DNA of 64,000 nucleotides from Serratia nematodiphila DZ0503SBS1. GTDB lineage: Bacteria; Pseudomonadota; Gammaproteobacteria; Enterobacterales; Enterobacteriaceae. How positions within the stretch are numbered: the first letter of the stretch is position 1; each line of letters opens with the position of its first letter. Location: assembly GCF_000738675.1 (NCBI RefSeq), contig NZ_JPUX01000001.1, positions 3,596,001 through 3,660,000 of the forward strand, in the 5' to 3' direction. Below are positions 38,315-47,911 of the stretch, one piece after another. The position numbers and the translations under genes were made by a program. Below the pieces are notes generated by a model. The model saw nothing but the letters and a program-made list of their open reading frames with translations. It searched no databases and was not told the DNA's origin.

Positions 38315-39459
38315 TGCATCGCTCCCGTCGCGGCATAGACCGCCTGACAAATCTCGCCGACAAAGGCGCCGGACATGCCCTCCAGCGCCGTGTTGGTAAA
38401 CGCCACCACGCTCAGTTGCCGGGCGGGATCGACGAACCACGAGTGGCCATAGGTGCCGCCCATTCGCCAGCTGCCAACGGACTCCGGCGTTTGCGCGGCG
38501 ATGGGGTCTTTCAGTACGGTAATGCCGAGGCCGAAACCACGCCCCGGCCAAAACGGCATCGGCAAATCGCCGATTTGGTTGGTGGTCAGCGCCATCACCC
38601 ATTCGGCCGGCAGCACCTGCCCGCCCCCCTGGCGCAACGCTTCCAGCAGGCGCAGGAAATCCTCCGCCGAGCCGACCATGCCGGCGCCGCCTGAGGCGTA
38701 AGCCAACGGATCCAACGCTCGCGCCGGCGACAGATGAAAACCGGCGCTGCCATCGATGAACGGTAAACGATCCGGTTGGCGCAAACGGCGCGGCTCGCCG
38801 GGATGGTCGGCGTAAGCGGCCGCCAGGCGCGCGGCGTCCACCGCAAGGAAATCGGTATCCGTCATCGCCAGCGGCCCGGTCACCCATTTTTTTACTGCCT
38901 GCGCCAGCGGCAGGCCGCTCGCCTGTTCGATCGCCGCGCCCAGGACATCGGTGGCGATGGAATAGCGCCACGCCGCGCCGGGCGCAGCCAGCAAAGGGGC
39001 GCAGGCAATACGCCGCACGTTCTCCTGCAGGCTGACAGACGCTTCATCCATGCCGTCGGAGACGCCCAGCTGGGCATAGAATCCCCCTTCCGGCTGGAAA
39101 AAGCGGTAGCTTAGTCCGGCGGTGTGGGTCATGAGATGCCGTAGCGTCATCAACGGAGCGGTGCCATCCGCCAGCCGCGGGCGAAAATTCGGCAGCCAAC
39201 GGGTGATCGGATCGTCTAACCGCATGGCGCCTTGCGCCATCAATGCCAGCGCCGCCGTGGACACGATCGGTTTGGATACCGAAGCCAGACGAAACAGCGT
39301 ATTGAGCGCCATCGGCTTGCCCGCTTCGCGATCTGCCATGCCCGCCGCGCGGCGATAAACGATCTCACCGCCCTGCGCCACCAAAACGACCGCGCCAACC
39401 AATCGTTTTTCGCGCAAGGCTTGCTCAATCGCGTTGGCAGAGGATCCGTATTCATTCAT
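38305..39459 (-). CDS. Beta-lactamase-fold serine hydrolase (class C-like/esterase)
   Basis: 384 residues, no signal peptide, so cytoplasmic. The SxxK motif is SVSK at 60-63; WRYSIATDVLG supplies the tyrosine of the second motif; HTAGLSY and YGHSWFVDP occur where family VIII esterases carry theirs. Lack of export makes antibiotic hydrolysis unlikely; an esterase role is favoured. It is co-transcribed with the downstream MFS gene and divergent from a LysR gene. Confidence 0.85.
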   Translation of the reverse strand: MNEYGSSANAIEQALREKRLVGAVVLVAQGGEIVYRRAAGMADREAGKPMALNTLFRLASVSKPIVSTAALALMAQGAMRLDDPITRWLPNFRPRLADGTAPLMTLRHLMTHTAGLSYRFFQPEGGFYAQLGVSDGMDEASVSLQENVRRIACAPLLAAPGAAWRYSIATDVLGAAIEQASGLPLAQAVKKWVTGPLAMTDTDFLAVDAARLAAAYADHPGEPRRLRQPDRLPFIDGSAGFHLSPARALDPLAYASGGAGMVGSAEDFLRLLEALRQGGGQVLPAEWVMALTTNQIGDLPMPFWPGRGFGLGITVLKDPIAAQTPESVGSWRMGGTYGHSWFVDPARQLSVVAFTNTALEGMSGAFVGEICQAVYAATGAMQCA

Positions 39460-39580
39460 CTTTATTACCCCAGGTAGTCAGCCCATGCTGTCGCCACCGA
39501 GCATAGAGCGTGGCGATTAACGAAAAAACAGGCTAGATTTCCTTTCATAGCGGACACTCAAGTCCGCAATGGGGCAAGCA

Positions 39581-40468
39581 ATGGATAATCTGTCTGGGGT
39601 GAACGTCTTTGTGCAGGCCGCAGAGACGCTGAGTTTCGTAGAGGCCGGGCGCGTGCTCGGCATTTCCGCTTCCGCAGTGGGGAAAAGCGTCGCCCGCCTG
39701 GAAAATCGGCTGGGCGCGCGTCTGTTCCACCGCAGCACGCGCAGCATGACGCTGACCGCAGAAGGCCGGCTGTTTCTGCACCGCTGCCAGCGCATTCTCG
39801 GGGAATTGGCGGCGGCGGAACGGGAAATCAGCGATACGCACAGCGCGCCGCGCGGCAAGCTGCGTGTCAGTTTGCCGCTGGTGGGCGGCCTGCTGAATCC
39901 GGTGCTGGCGGAATTTGTCCGGCGTTACCCGGAGATTGAGCTGGAAACCGATTTTTCCGACCGTCGAGTCGCGGTGATCGAAGAAGGGTTCGATGCGGTG
40001 ATCCGCGTGGGCGATACCGAGGATTCTCGCTTAATGAGCCGCCAACTGGGCACGTTTCACCTACAGCTGGTGGCGGCGCCAGAGTATCTGCGCCGAGCGG
40101 GAATACCCCGCCAACCGGCAGAACTGCGCGATCACGCCTGCCTGTTATACAGATTCCCCACCACCGGCAAAGTCGAGACCTGGCCGGTGGCGGGCGGAGA
40201 TAAACTGCTCGACGAAGGCCTGGGCAAGCGCACGGTATGCAACACCGTCGACACGCTGATTTACCTGGCGGAACAGGGCCTGGGCATCGCCTGCTTGCCC
40301 GATTTCGCGGTGCGAGAGGCGCTGGAGCGTCGGCGGCTCCAAACGGTGCTTGGCGACCACTGCCGACACAGTGGCAGTCTCAAAATTCTCTGGCCTTCAA
40401 GCAAACATCTTACACCGCGTCTCAGGGCATTTATCGACATCATGAGCGTTCGCCTTTTCTCGGCCTGA
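39581..40468 (+). CDS. LysR-family transcriptional regulator
   Basis: 295 residues from the ATG at 39581 (MDNLSGVNVFVQAAETLSF), the standard start of this LysR subgroup; an ATG four codons earlier is possible. The helix-turn-helix SFVEAGRVLGISASAVGKSVARLENRLGARLF is near 19-50, and RGKLRVSLPLVGG opens the effector domain. Probably controls the divergent esterase/MFS pair. Effector unknown. Confidence 0.88.
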   Translation: MDNLSGVNVFVQAAETLSFVEAGRVLGISASAVGKSVARLENRLGARLFHRSTRSMTLTAEGRLFLHRCQRILGELAAAEREISDTHSAPRGKLRVSLPLVGGLLNPVLAEFVRRYPEIELETDFSDRRVAVIEEGFDAVIRVGDTEDSRLMSRQLGTFHLQLVAAPEYLRRAGIPRQPAELRDHACLLYRFPTTGKVETWPVAGGDKLLDEGLGKRTVCNTVDTLIYLAEQGLGIACLPDFAVREALERRRLQTVLGDHCRHSGSLKILWPSSKHLTPRLRAFIDIMSVRLFSA

Positions 40469-40693
40469 GTCCTCTATCGTGCTAGAGCAAATTCAGCTTT
40501 GCTTTGCACAAAAATAGCTAAGGCGCAGCCTGCCGCGCCTGCCAGCAGCTCTGACGGCGGCGCAGTGCCGTCGTTATATTCCATTCAGAGATATGGAAGC
40601 GCCGTTCGTTCTTTCGGGACAACGAAAATCGCCACACAATACCTTTCACCCCGCACTCGTGCATAACCGTATATAAATTCAGGTGTTAACGCC

Positions 40694-41998
40694 TTGTCAT
40701 TACCGATAACCGCCCAATTCGCCCATCTGATATTGAACAGCCAGCCGGATGAAAACGCCCTGTCAGCCGCTCGCCGCGGCGTGAAAGATTACTTCGCCTG
40801 CGCGCTGCCGATTGCCCGCGGGGCGTTGAGCGATGCAGGTCTGGCAGCGATCGGTAAGACGTTTCCGCCGAACGGCAGCGAGAACCGCGCACTGCGCTAT
40901 GGCTATGTCAGCCACGCGTTGGACTTCGATGATTACCATCCTGCGCTGCGTGGCCATCCGAGCACCGTAGTGCTCTCAGCCCTGCTGGCGCTGAACGGTG
41001 AGAGTGACGATGTCACTGAGCTGTTAACCGCCTATGTCATCGGCGTAGAGGCCGCTGGCCGGCTGGGATTGGCCGCTGGCACGCAACATTACGCGCTGGG
41101 TTTTCACAGCACCGCCACCCTGGGCGCGGTCGCCGCCTGCGCCGCCGTGGCGCGTTATCTGCAGCTTGACCAGCGGCAGACGCAGATTGCTCTGGGCCTG
41201 GCGGCCACGCAGGCAGCGGGCCTGCGCAGCCAGTTCGGTTCGGCGGCCAAACCGCTGCACGCCGGGCTGGCGGCACGCAACGCGGTCAACGCCGCCCTGC
41301 TGGCTCAGGCCGGCTTCATCGGCCAACCGGAGGGCGTGCTGGACAGCCTGCTGACTTCCCACGGCGGCGGCCGGCAAAAACCGGAATGCCTGACCGCCGG
41401 CTGGGGCACGCCCTGGCGCATCCTGCAGCCGGGGCTGGAGTTCAAGCGGTACCCGACTTGCGGTGGCACTCACAGCGCGGCCGAGGCGGCGCTCGCCCTG
41501 CGCGCGCGGCTGCTGGCACAAGGCGACGCCCTTGCGGAGATCGCACAGGTTGAGGTCAGTTTTCCGCCCGGCGCAGATACTGCGCCCTTTATTCGCCAAC
41601 CGGCCACCGGTGTGGAAGCGCGCTTTAGCCTCGAATACGTCATCGCCGATGCGCTATACCACGGCGAGGTCCCGCTGACGCATTACGGCGAGCAGCCTGT
41701 CGATGCGGCTATCGCCGCCCTGGCGGCAAAAGTTGAGCGTCATGCCGATCCCGCAGCCCCGCCGGACGCGCTCGATCCGGAGATGCGCTTCCATCGCCTG
41801 ACCCTGACGCTGCAGGACGGGAGGCAAATAAGTGACATAGTCACAAGAAAGCAAACCGCCGCCCGGCCGACAGACCTCGACGCCAAGCTGCGCGCCATTC
41901 TGCAGCTGCTTCCGGGCCTCGAAGGCGAGAGCGTTATCCGCGACTGCGCCCTTATGTCCCCTGGCGCGCTGCCGCGACTGATTGCATTGTTAAATTAA
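40694..41998 (+). CDS. MmgE/PrpD-family protein (YxeQ-like)
   Basis: 434 residues from a TTG start with AGGTG eight bases upstream; no ATG fits. The MmgE/PrpD fold is clear: ALDFDDYHPALRGHPSTVVLSALLAL, GFHSTATLGAVAACAA, QSGSAAKPLHAG-type (here QFGSAAKPLHAGLAARN) and KRYPTCGGTHSA. PrpD itself is a 2-methylcitrate dehydratase, but no prp genes are here. The downstream genes match those beside Bacillus yxeQ, whose product takes part in S-(2-succino)cysteine breakdown. First gene of a five-gene operon. Confidence 0.85.
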   Translation: MSLPITAQFAHLILNSQPDENALSAARRGVKDYFACALPIARGALSDAGLAAIGKTFPPNGSENRALRYGYVSHALDFDDYHPALRGHPSTVVLSALLALNGESDDVTELLTAYVIGVEAAGRLGLAAGTQHYALGFHSTATLGAVAACAAVARYLQLDQRQTQIALGLAATQAAGLRSQFGSAAKPLHAGLAARNAVNAALLAQAGFIGQPEGVLDSLLTSHGGGRQKPECLTAGWGTPWRILQPGLEFKRYPTCGGTHSAAEAALALRARLLAQGDALAEIAQVEVSFPPGADTAPFIRQPATGVEARFSLEYVIADALYHGEVPLTHYGEQPVDAAIAALAAKVERHADPAAPPDALDPEMRFHRLTLTLQDGRQISDIVTRKQTAARPTDLDAKLRAILQLLPGLEGESVIRDCALMSPGALPRLIALLN

Positions 41999-42017
41999 TA
42001 ATAAAACAGGAATAATT

Positions 42018-43355
42018 ATGAGTACTTCACCTTCAACACCATCGCGCCAACTCCGTCTCGGCCTGTTCGTTCAGGCGCTGGGGCACCACATCGGGGGATG
42101 GCGCGCAGAAGGCGCCAGCGGTTCACCGACCGATATCGACTGGTTCTCCTGGATCGCAAAAAAAGCCGAAGAAGGCACCTTCGATATGTTCTTCGTCGGC
42201 GACGCGTTGGCAACCAGCGTGCACCGCCTGCCCTCGACGATGTCACGCCTGGAGCCGCTGACGCTGCTCGCGGCGCTGGCGGTCAACACCCGCCATATCG
42301 GGCTGGCGGCGACCGCCTCCACTACGTTCGATCAACCCTTCCACCTGGCACGCGCCATGGCCTCCATCGACCATATCAGCCACGGCCGCGCCGCCTGGAA
42401 CGTGGTGACCTCTTTCTCCAGCGATGCGGCGCGCAACTTCAGCCGTGAAGATCTGCCGTCGCACGCCGAACGCTATGAAGTGGCGCGGGAATTCCTCGAG
42501 GCCAGCTACAAACTGTGGGACGGCTGGGAAAAAGACGCCATCGTGCGCGACAAGCAAAATGGCGTGTACGCCATCGACGAGAAAATCCACGCCGCCAACC
42601 ATAAGGGCAAGCATTTCTCGGTGCAGGGCCCGCTGAACATTTCCCGCTCGCCGCAAGGACGGCCGGTGATCATTGAGGCCGGCTCTTCCCCGGCCGGCCA
42701 GCAGCTGGCGGCGGAAACCGCCGAAGTGGTGTTCACCGCCGCCGCCAGCCTGGAAGAAGGACAAGCTTTCTACCGCAGTCAGAAAAAATACGTGGCCGAC
42801 GCCGGCCGCAACCCGGACCACCTGCTGATCCTGCCAGGTGTGATGCCGATTGTCGGGCGTACCAAAGAAGAAGCGCAGGAAACCTGGTATCAGCTGAATC
42901 AACTGGTGGATATCGATAACGGCATTGAGCAGCTGTCGGCGCGCTTTGGTTTCGATTTGAGCGATTATCCGCTGGACGGCCCGGTGCCGAACGTGGGCGC
43001 CACCGAAGGCGGCCAAAGCCGCGTGAAACTGCTGACCGATCTGGCCGCGCGGGAAAACCTGACGCTGCGTGAGCTGGCGGCCGTCGCGGCCGGTTCGCGC
43101 GGCCACCGCGTGGTGGTAGGCACCGCCGAAGAGATCGCCGACGACTTCCAGCTGTGGCTGGAACAGCAAGGCGCAGACGGCTTCAACATCATGCCGGCGG
43201 TATTGCCCAACCAGCTGGAACTGTTCGTCGAGCTGGTGATCCCGGAGCTGCGTCGCCGTGGCCTGTTCCGTGAAGAGTATCAGCATGCAACCCTGCGTGA
43301 AAACCTGGGTCTGCCGGAACCGGCAATCAACTTCGCTAACGTAAAATCGGCTTAA
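42018..43355 (+). CDS. FMN-dependent monooxygenase, NtaA/SnaA/DszA type (YxeK-like)
   Basis: 445 residues, AGGAAT before the ATG. The bacterial-luciferase-like barrel is shown by LGLFVQALGHHIGGWRAEGA, FDMFFVGDALA, RLEPLTLLAALAVNTRHIGLAATASTTF and the NVVTSFSSDAARNF substrate loop. It needs reduced FMN from a separate reductase; none is in the operon. In the yxe pathway the equivalent enzyme opens the C-S bond of N-acetyl-S-(2-succino)cysteine. Here it lies between an MmgE/PrpD gene and an ABC importer, so a sulfur-scavenging role is inferred. Confidence 0.88.
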   Translation: MSTSPSTPSRQLRLGLFVQALGHHIGGWRAEGASGSPTDIDWFSWIAKKAEEGTFDMFFVGDALATSVHRLPSTMSRLEPLTLLAALAVNTRHIGLAATASTTFDQPFHLARAMASIDHISHGRAAWNVVTSFSSDAARNFSREDLPSHAERYEVAREFLEASYKLWDGWEKDAIVRDKQNGVYAIDEKIHAANHKGKHFSVQGPLNISRSPQGRPVIIEAGSSPAGQQLAAETAEVVFTAAASLEEGQAFYRSQKKYVADAGRNPDHLLILPGVMPIVGRTKEEAQETWYQLNQLVDIDNGIEQLSARFGFDLSDYPLDGPVPNVGATEGGQSRVKLLTDLAARENLTLRELAAVAAGSRGHRVVVGTAEEIADDFQLWLEQQGADGFNIMPAVLPNQLELFVELVIPELRRRGLFREEYQHATLRENLGLPEPAINFANVKSA

Positions 43356-43369
43356 TCCGCAGGGAAATC

Positions 43370-44287
43370 ATGATGAAAACCACATTCAAACGCACCGTAC
43401 TGTCCCTGCTGTTGGCTTCCTCCACGCTGGCGCCGTTGGCAGCCGGTCATGCCGCTGAAGGCGATGTTCCCTTCAAGGCTGCGGTGAAAGCTGCCGCCGA
43501 TCCCGCGCTGCACGACAGCCTGCCTGAAGCGATCAAAAAGGCCGGCTATATCGTTGCCGGCACCAACCCGAACACCCCGCCGACCACCTTTTACCAGGCG
43601 GACAATAAAACGCTGGCCGGGCGTGAAATCGACGTGATGAGCGCGATTGCCGATCGCCTGGGCGTGGCGATCCACTGGAAGGACACCGGCGGCTTCGACA
43701 ACATCATCCCCGGCCTGAAGTCCGGCCGTTATGACGTCGCGCTGGCCAACATTGACGCCAACAAAAAGCGCTTCCAACAGGTGGACTTCGTCGGCTATTA
43801 CCACGCTTCCAAGCTGGCCTTGATCGCGCGCAAAGATGCCGCGCCAGGCCCTTACACCGAGCTGGCGCAGCTGTGCGGCCAGACCGTCGGCGCCGGCGCA
43901 GGCACCTCGCAGATCACCCGCCTGCAGCAGGCCAGCGATCAATGCGTCGCCGCCGGCAAGCCGGCCATCACCATGCCGATCTTCCCGGACCGCCCGGCCG
44001 GGGTGCAAGCGGTGATCAGCGGCCGCGTACCGATGTTTTTCGGCCCGTATGAAGGGTTGCGCTACCAGGCCACCCACGTTAAACCGCTGACGCTGGCCGG
44101 TGATATCAACATTGACGGCACCACGGTGGCCATCGCCCTGCCGAAAGGCTCCGAACTGGTGAAACCGGTGCAGGCGGCGCTGAATTCTCTGATCGCCGAC
44201 GGCAGTTACCAGAAAATCCTCGACGGCTGGGATATCGGTTTTGGTGCAGTGAAAACCGCCGGCATCAATGAAGAGATCGCCAAATGA
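43370..44287 (+). CDS. ABC importer substrate-binding protein (YxeM-like)
   Basis: 305 residues from the first of two adjacent ATGs, with AGGGA upstream. The signal peptide (KRTVLSLLLASSTLAPLAAGHAAEG) is followed by a family-3 binding-protein domain: GYIVAGTNPNTPPTTFYQADNKTLAGREIDVMSAIADRLG and a GYYHASKLALIARKD hinge. Periplasmic. It overlaps the permease gene by four bases (ATGA), so it belongs to the same operon as the monooxygenase. Confidence 0.9.
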   Translation: MMKTTFKRTVLSLLLASSTLAPLAAGHAAEGDVPFKAAVKAAADPALHDSLPEAIKKAGYIVAGTNPNTPPTTFYQADNKTLAGREIDVMSAIADRLGVAIHWKDTGGFDNIIPGLKSGRYDVALANIDANKKRFQQVDFVGYYHASKLALIARKDAAPGPYTELAQLCGQTVGAGAGTSQITRLQQASDQCVAAGKPAITMPIFPDRPAGVQAVISGRVPMFFGPYEGLRYQATHVKPLTLAGDINIDGTTVAIALPKGSELVKPVQAALNSLIADGSYQKILDGWDIGFGAVKTAGINEEIAK

Positions 44288-45185
44288 GTGGGCAACACCC
44301 TGTCGACGACGCGGAACTGAGCATCGTCGGCCATCGGCATTACGGGCGCTGGCTCAGCGCCCTGGTTGTGCTGTTGATCGTCGGCGTTATCATCAATTCC
44401 ATGCTGCACAACCCGCGCTTTGAATGGGCGGTGGTGGCGGAAAACCTCACCGAGGCTTCCATCCTCAACGGCGTGCTCATGACGCTTAAGCTGACGGTGA
44501 TTTCGGTGGTGTTCGGCTTCGCCGGTGGCGTGCTGCTGGCGATGATGCGCCTGTCGGCCAATCCGGTATTGGCTGCGGTAAGCTGGTTCTACACCTGGTT
44601 CTTCCGTGCGGTGCCGATGCTGGTGCAGCTGTTCCTTTGGTACAACATCGCCGCGCTTTATCCGCGCATCAGCCTGTGGATCCCGTTTCTTGGCGAAGTC
44701 GCCAGCGCGCCGACCAATACCCTTATCAGCACCTTCAGCGCGGCGGTGATCGCGCTGGTGATGCATCAGTCGGCCTATGCGGCGGAGATCGTGCGCGCAG
44801 GCATCCAAAGCGTCGGCAGCGGCCAGCTGGAAGCCGCCAAAGCGCTGGGATACCGTCGTGGGCAAATCCTGTGGCGCGTGGTATTGCCGCAGGCGATGCG
44901 CACCATCCTGCCGCCGGCGGGCAATGAGGTGATCGGGCAGTTGAAAACCACCGCGGTGGTGTCGGTGATTGCCCTGCAGGACGTGCTGTATTCGGCGCAG
45001 ATCATTTACCAACGCACCTACGAGGTCATCCCGCTGCTGCTGGTCGCCACCCTGTGGTATCTGGCCATGACTTCGATTCTGTCGATTGGCCAATACTACG
45101 TGGAGCGCTATTTTGGCCGCGGCACGCAGGCAACGCGCCGCGGCGGGTTCTTCCTCAACCGCAAAGCCCCTCAGGGAGGTGAACA

Positions 45186-45189
<4 letters not shown>
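44284..45189 (+). CDS. ABC importer permease, polar amino acid type (YxeN-like)
   Basis: 301 residues. After a cytoplasmic N terminus and one helix ([17 protein letters not shown]), the HisM/GlnP-type permease domain carries about five hydrophobic segments and the EAA loop [22 protein letters not shown], which contacts the ATPase. It overlaps genes on both sides by four bases. Inner membrane. Confidence 0.92.
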
Positions 45190-45947
<758 letters not shown>

Positions 45948-45952
45948 TCCTG

Positions 45953-45979
45953 CGTCAGGGGGCGTTGCGTCCCCTGACG
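45953..45979. terminator. Terminator between the ABC operon and a convergent small gene
   Basis: Nine-base perfect stem CGTCAGGGG / CCCCTGACG with a 9-base loop, in the 39-base gap between two convergent genes; an A/T-poor tail on the plus strand, a longer T-run a little beyond. Confidence 0.7.
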
Positions 45980-45986
45980 TTCAAAT

Positions 45987-46124
45987 TCAGCCGTTTTTTT
46001 TGCGGCCGATAGCGGAAAAGACGTTGAACACTTCACCCAAGCCGTAAATCGCGCCGAGCAAGACGGCCACCATTACCGGCACCAGGACCACCACGGTGGC
46101 CAAGCTTTCAAGCATTTCTAACAT
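45987..46124 (-). CDS. 45-residue single-pass membrane protein
   Basis: Start ATG at 46124 has AGGAGAG six bases upstream. The protein is MLEMLESLA, then a long hydrophobic segment ([20 protein letters not shown]), then a short basic tail ending RKKNG. It is a typical small inner-membrane protein with its tail probably in the cytoplasm. The upstream frame adds 34 residues without a start signal. I do not recognise it. A CRP-like site lies 93 bases before the start. Confidence 0.65.
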   Translation of the reverse strand: MLEMLESLATVVVLVPVMVAVLLGAIYGLGEVFNVFSAIGRKKNG

Positions 46125-46216
46125 CGTTCTCTCCTGGTTTATAAGCACAGCGAATCTGCGCCGGAAGAAAAGGTTTCCGGCCAATCGATCGATTATCGTG
46201 GGGAGGCAGTCTAAAA

Positions 46217-46232
46217 CGTGAGCCACATCACA
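46217..46232 (-). promoter_or_regulatory. CRP-like site upstream of the small membrane protein
   Basis: CGTGA-N6-TCACA, one mismatch from the CRP core, about 95 bases before the start codon at 46124. Confidence 0.4.
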
Positions 46233-46244
46233 CTTGATGCGAGC

Positions 46245-46269
46245 TAATGTAACTTACACAATTACATTA
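46245..46269. promoter_or_regulatory. Palindrome between Rrf2 gene and small membrane protein
   Basis: TAATGTAA-N9-TTACATTA, perfect 8-base arms, just beyond the CRP-like site. It could be an operator or part of the 3' region of the Rrf2 unit, which ends 49 bases away. Confidence 0.45.
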
Positions 46270-46317
46270 ACGCAATGCAAAAAATGCTCTGCGGGAAGAC
46301 GGAATTGGCGTGGGTTT

Positions 46318-46788
46318 TTATTGCGTATCCGCTTGATATTGCGCTGAACAAGGGACAAAAGGATAGCCGGCTTGCCGCTCGACCTGCCCGGCCATTTCGG
46401 CGATGCTGGTTTGCGCCAGGCTGGCCTCCAGCGCGTGACCAACGCGCGCAAACTCTTGCTCCAGCACCGGGGTAATCGCGTGGCCGATATAACACGCATC
46501 GTTAGGCCGGGCGCGGTGCAGCATGAAATAGGGTTGATCCTCCACCGCGCGATACACGTCCAGCAGCGAGATCGCTTCTGCCGGCCGCGCCAGCAGCGCC
46601 CCGCCGCCTTGCCCCATCTGCGAATAGGTCAGCCCGGCCTCCGCCAGCGCGCCGAGGATCCGCCGCACCACCGTCGGGTTGGTGTTGACGCTGCGCGCGA
46701 TATCTTCGGAACGCACCGTCTGGCCACGACACAGCGTGATGTTGGTCAGAATATGGATGGCAACGGCAAATCGCGTAGAGGTAGACAC
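46318..46788 (-). CDS. Rrf2-family transcriptional regulator without iron-sulfur cysteines
   Basis: 156 residues from a GTG at 46788 with AGGTG upstream. The winged helix has RSEDIARSVNTNPTVVRRILGALAEAGL near 26-53, followed by the GGGALLARPAEAISLLDVYRAVE wing typical of Rrf2. The three clustered cysteines of IscR and NsrR are absent; only C98 and a C-terminal cysteine are seen, so it should not bind a cluster and may sense something else, like YwnA-type members. Target genes unknown. Confidence 0.85.
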   Translation of the reverse strand: MSTSTRFAVAIHILTNITLCRGQTVRSEDIARSVNTNPTVVRRILGALAEAGLTYSQMGQGGGALLARPAEAISLLDVYRAVEDQPYFMLHRARPNDACYIGHAITPVLEQEFARVGHALEASLAQTSIAEMAGQVERQAGYPFVPCSAQYQADTQ

Positions 46789-46919
46789 CTTGGCACCTGC
46801 TCAGAGTTTCGTTTATGTCGGATTAAAACATAAGGAAAGCGTATCAGTTTCCAGTAATACACATAATGAGTAGGGATAAGCGGAATGTCAACCTGCCCCC
46901 GCCCGGCGGCGGCGGCAGG

Positions 46920-47315
46920 TCAGGCTTCAGTACTGATTTCTGTCACTTTGTCGGGATAAAATGCCAGATAATCCTTGATCGCCACCACGGCGTTGTAAGG
47001 CATTTCATAGCTCCAGGCCGTATTGGCCCCCTGTGCGCCGTTCAGCGTGAAGGTGAAATAACTGCAGTCGCCCTTATACGGGCAGTAGCTGACGTGCTCG
47101 TTTTTCTGCAACAGCGCCATATTCACGTCCTCACGCGGAAAGTAAAACACCGGCGGATAGGTGGCTTCCTGCAGGATGAGCGCATTGCGACTGTCGGCCA
47201 GGGTTTTCCCGGCAGCACGCACCACGACCAGCGTCGGATGACGGGTCAAGGTGATCGGGTGATCCGGGCCGGGGATTTTCACCGGTTTGCCGGACGCGGA
47301 AACGAGATCGGACAT
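46920..47315 (-). CDS. DUF427-family protein
   Basis: 131 residues from the ATG at 47315 with GGAGG upstream. The DUF427 pattern is clear: ADSRNALILQEATYPPVFYFPREDVNMALL, then YCPYKGDCSYFTF and AWSYEMPYNAVVAIKDYLAFYPDKV. Structure is a small beta barrel; biochemical function is unknown. Expressed alone. Confidence 0.9.
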   Translation of the reverse strand: MSDLVSASGKPVKIPGPDHPITLTRHPTLVVVRAAGKTLADSRNALILQEATYPPVFYFPREDVNMALLQKNEHVSYCPYKGDCSYFTFTLNGAQGANTAWSYEMPYNAVVAIKDYLAFYPDKVTEISTEA

Positions 47316-47545
47316 GGCGGCCTCCAGAGTGTGTGCCCCGCCCCCGCGAGGCGTCTTCCCAGTATAGACCAGCGGTTTTGTCGGTGGCCGCACATTCGGC
47401 GAGCAATCGCTTTTCACCGCCGCAAAATTAAGAATTTTTACCTGTTCGATTTTCTTTCGGAGGAATACATTCATCCCAACTTCTACCGGTGGGTTAATCG
47501 GATTATTTTTAATCCATTAATCAGCCAATTTACCAGGAACTCATT

Positions 47546-47758
47546 ATGAATATTAAACGTGCCGCAGGTGTGTTGGTGGTGGTGATGGCGACGCTTTCCG
47601 TTACCGCATGTGGGCATATGTCCAATCGCGATCGCAACACGGCGATCGGCGCGGGCGTCGGCGCGGTCGGCGGCGCAGTGCTGACCGACGGCAGCACGCT
47701 GGGCACCCTCGGCGGCGCGGCGCTGGGCGGCATTATCGGCCACCAGACCAGCCGTTAA
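47546..47758 (+). CDS. osmB: OsmB, osmotically inducible lipoprotein
   Basis: 70 residues. The lipobox is SVTAC with the lipidated cysteine at C22. The mature part RDRNTAIGAGVGAVGGAVLTDGSTLGTLGGAALGGIIGH is nearly identical to E. coli OsmB and has the glycine-zipper pattern. An outer- or inner-membrane lipoprotein induced in E. coli by osmotic stress and stationary phase; its exact role is unclear. A strong terminator follows. Confidence 0.95.
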   Translation: MNIKRAAGVLVVVMATLSVTACGHMSNRDRNTAIGAGVGAVGGAVLTDGSTLGTLGGAALGGIIGHQTSR

Positions 47759-47781
47759 TCCTCCCGTTAAAATAATCTCTG

Positions 47782-47825
47782 CAGGCCGACGCTTTTTTAA
47801 TCCATAAGCGCCGGCCTGTTTTTAT
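47782..47825 (+). terminator. Terminator after osmB
   Basis: Long stem (CAGGCCG-A-CGCTT with one mismatch) around an 11-base loop, followed by six T and an AT-rich tail. Confidence 0.85.
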
Positions 47826-47911
47826 TTATCGAAATAACGTCTCTCAGCACAGGGAAATAATGAATAACATTAAGCGCAGCGTTATTATTCATTAACCCGC
47901 GTCAGGGTTAT

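Noticed and set aside
38315..38971. Long upstream extension of the MFS frame at 37097
   Set aside because: It is out of frame over the beta-lactamase-like gene and has no membrane or family character; a good start lies at 38314.
40579..40598. TTCCAT-N8-ATGGAA inverted repeat upstream of the yxe-like operon
   Set aside because: Arms of only six bases in a 225-base gap; too weak to call an operator without comparison to other genomes.
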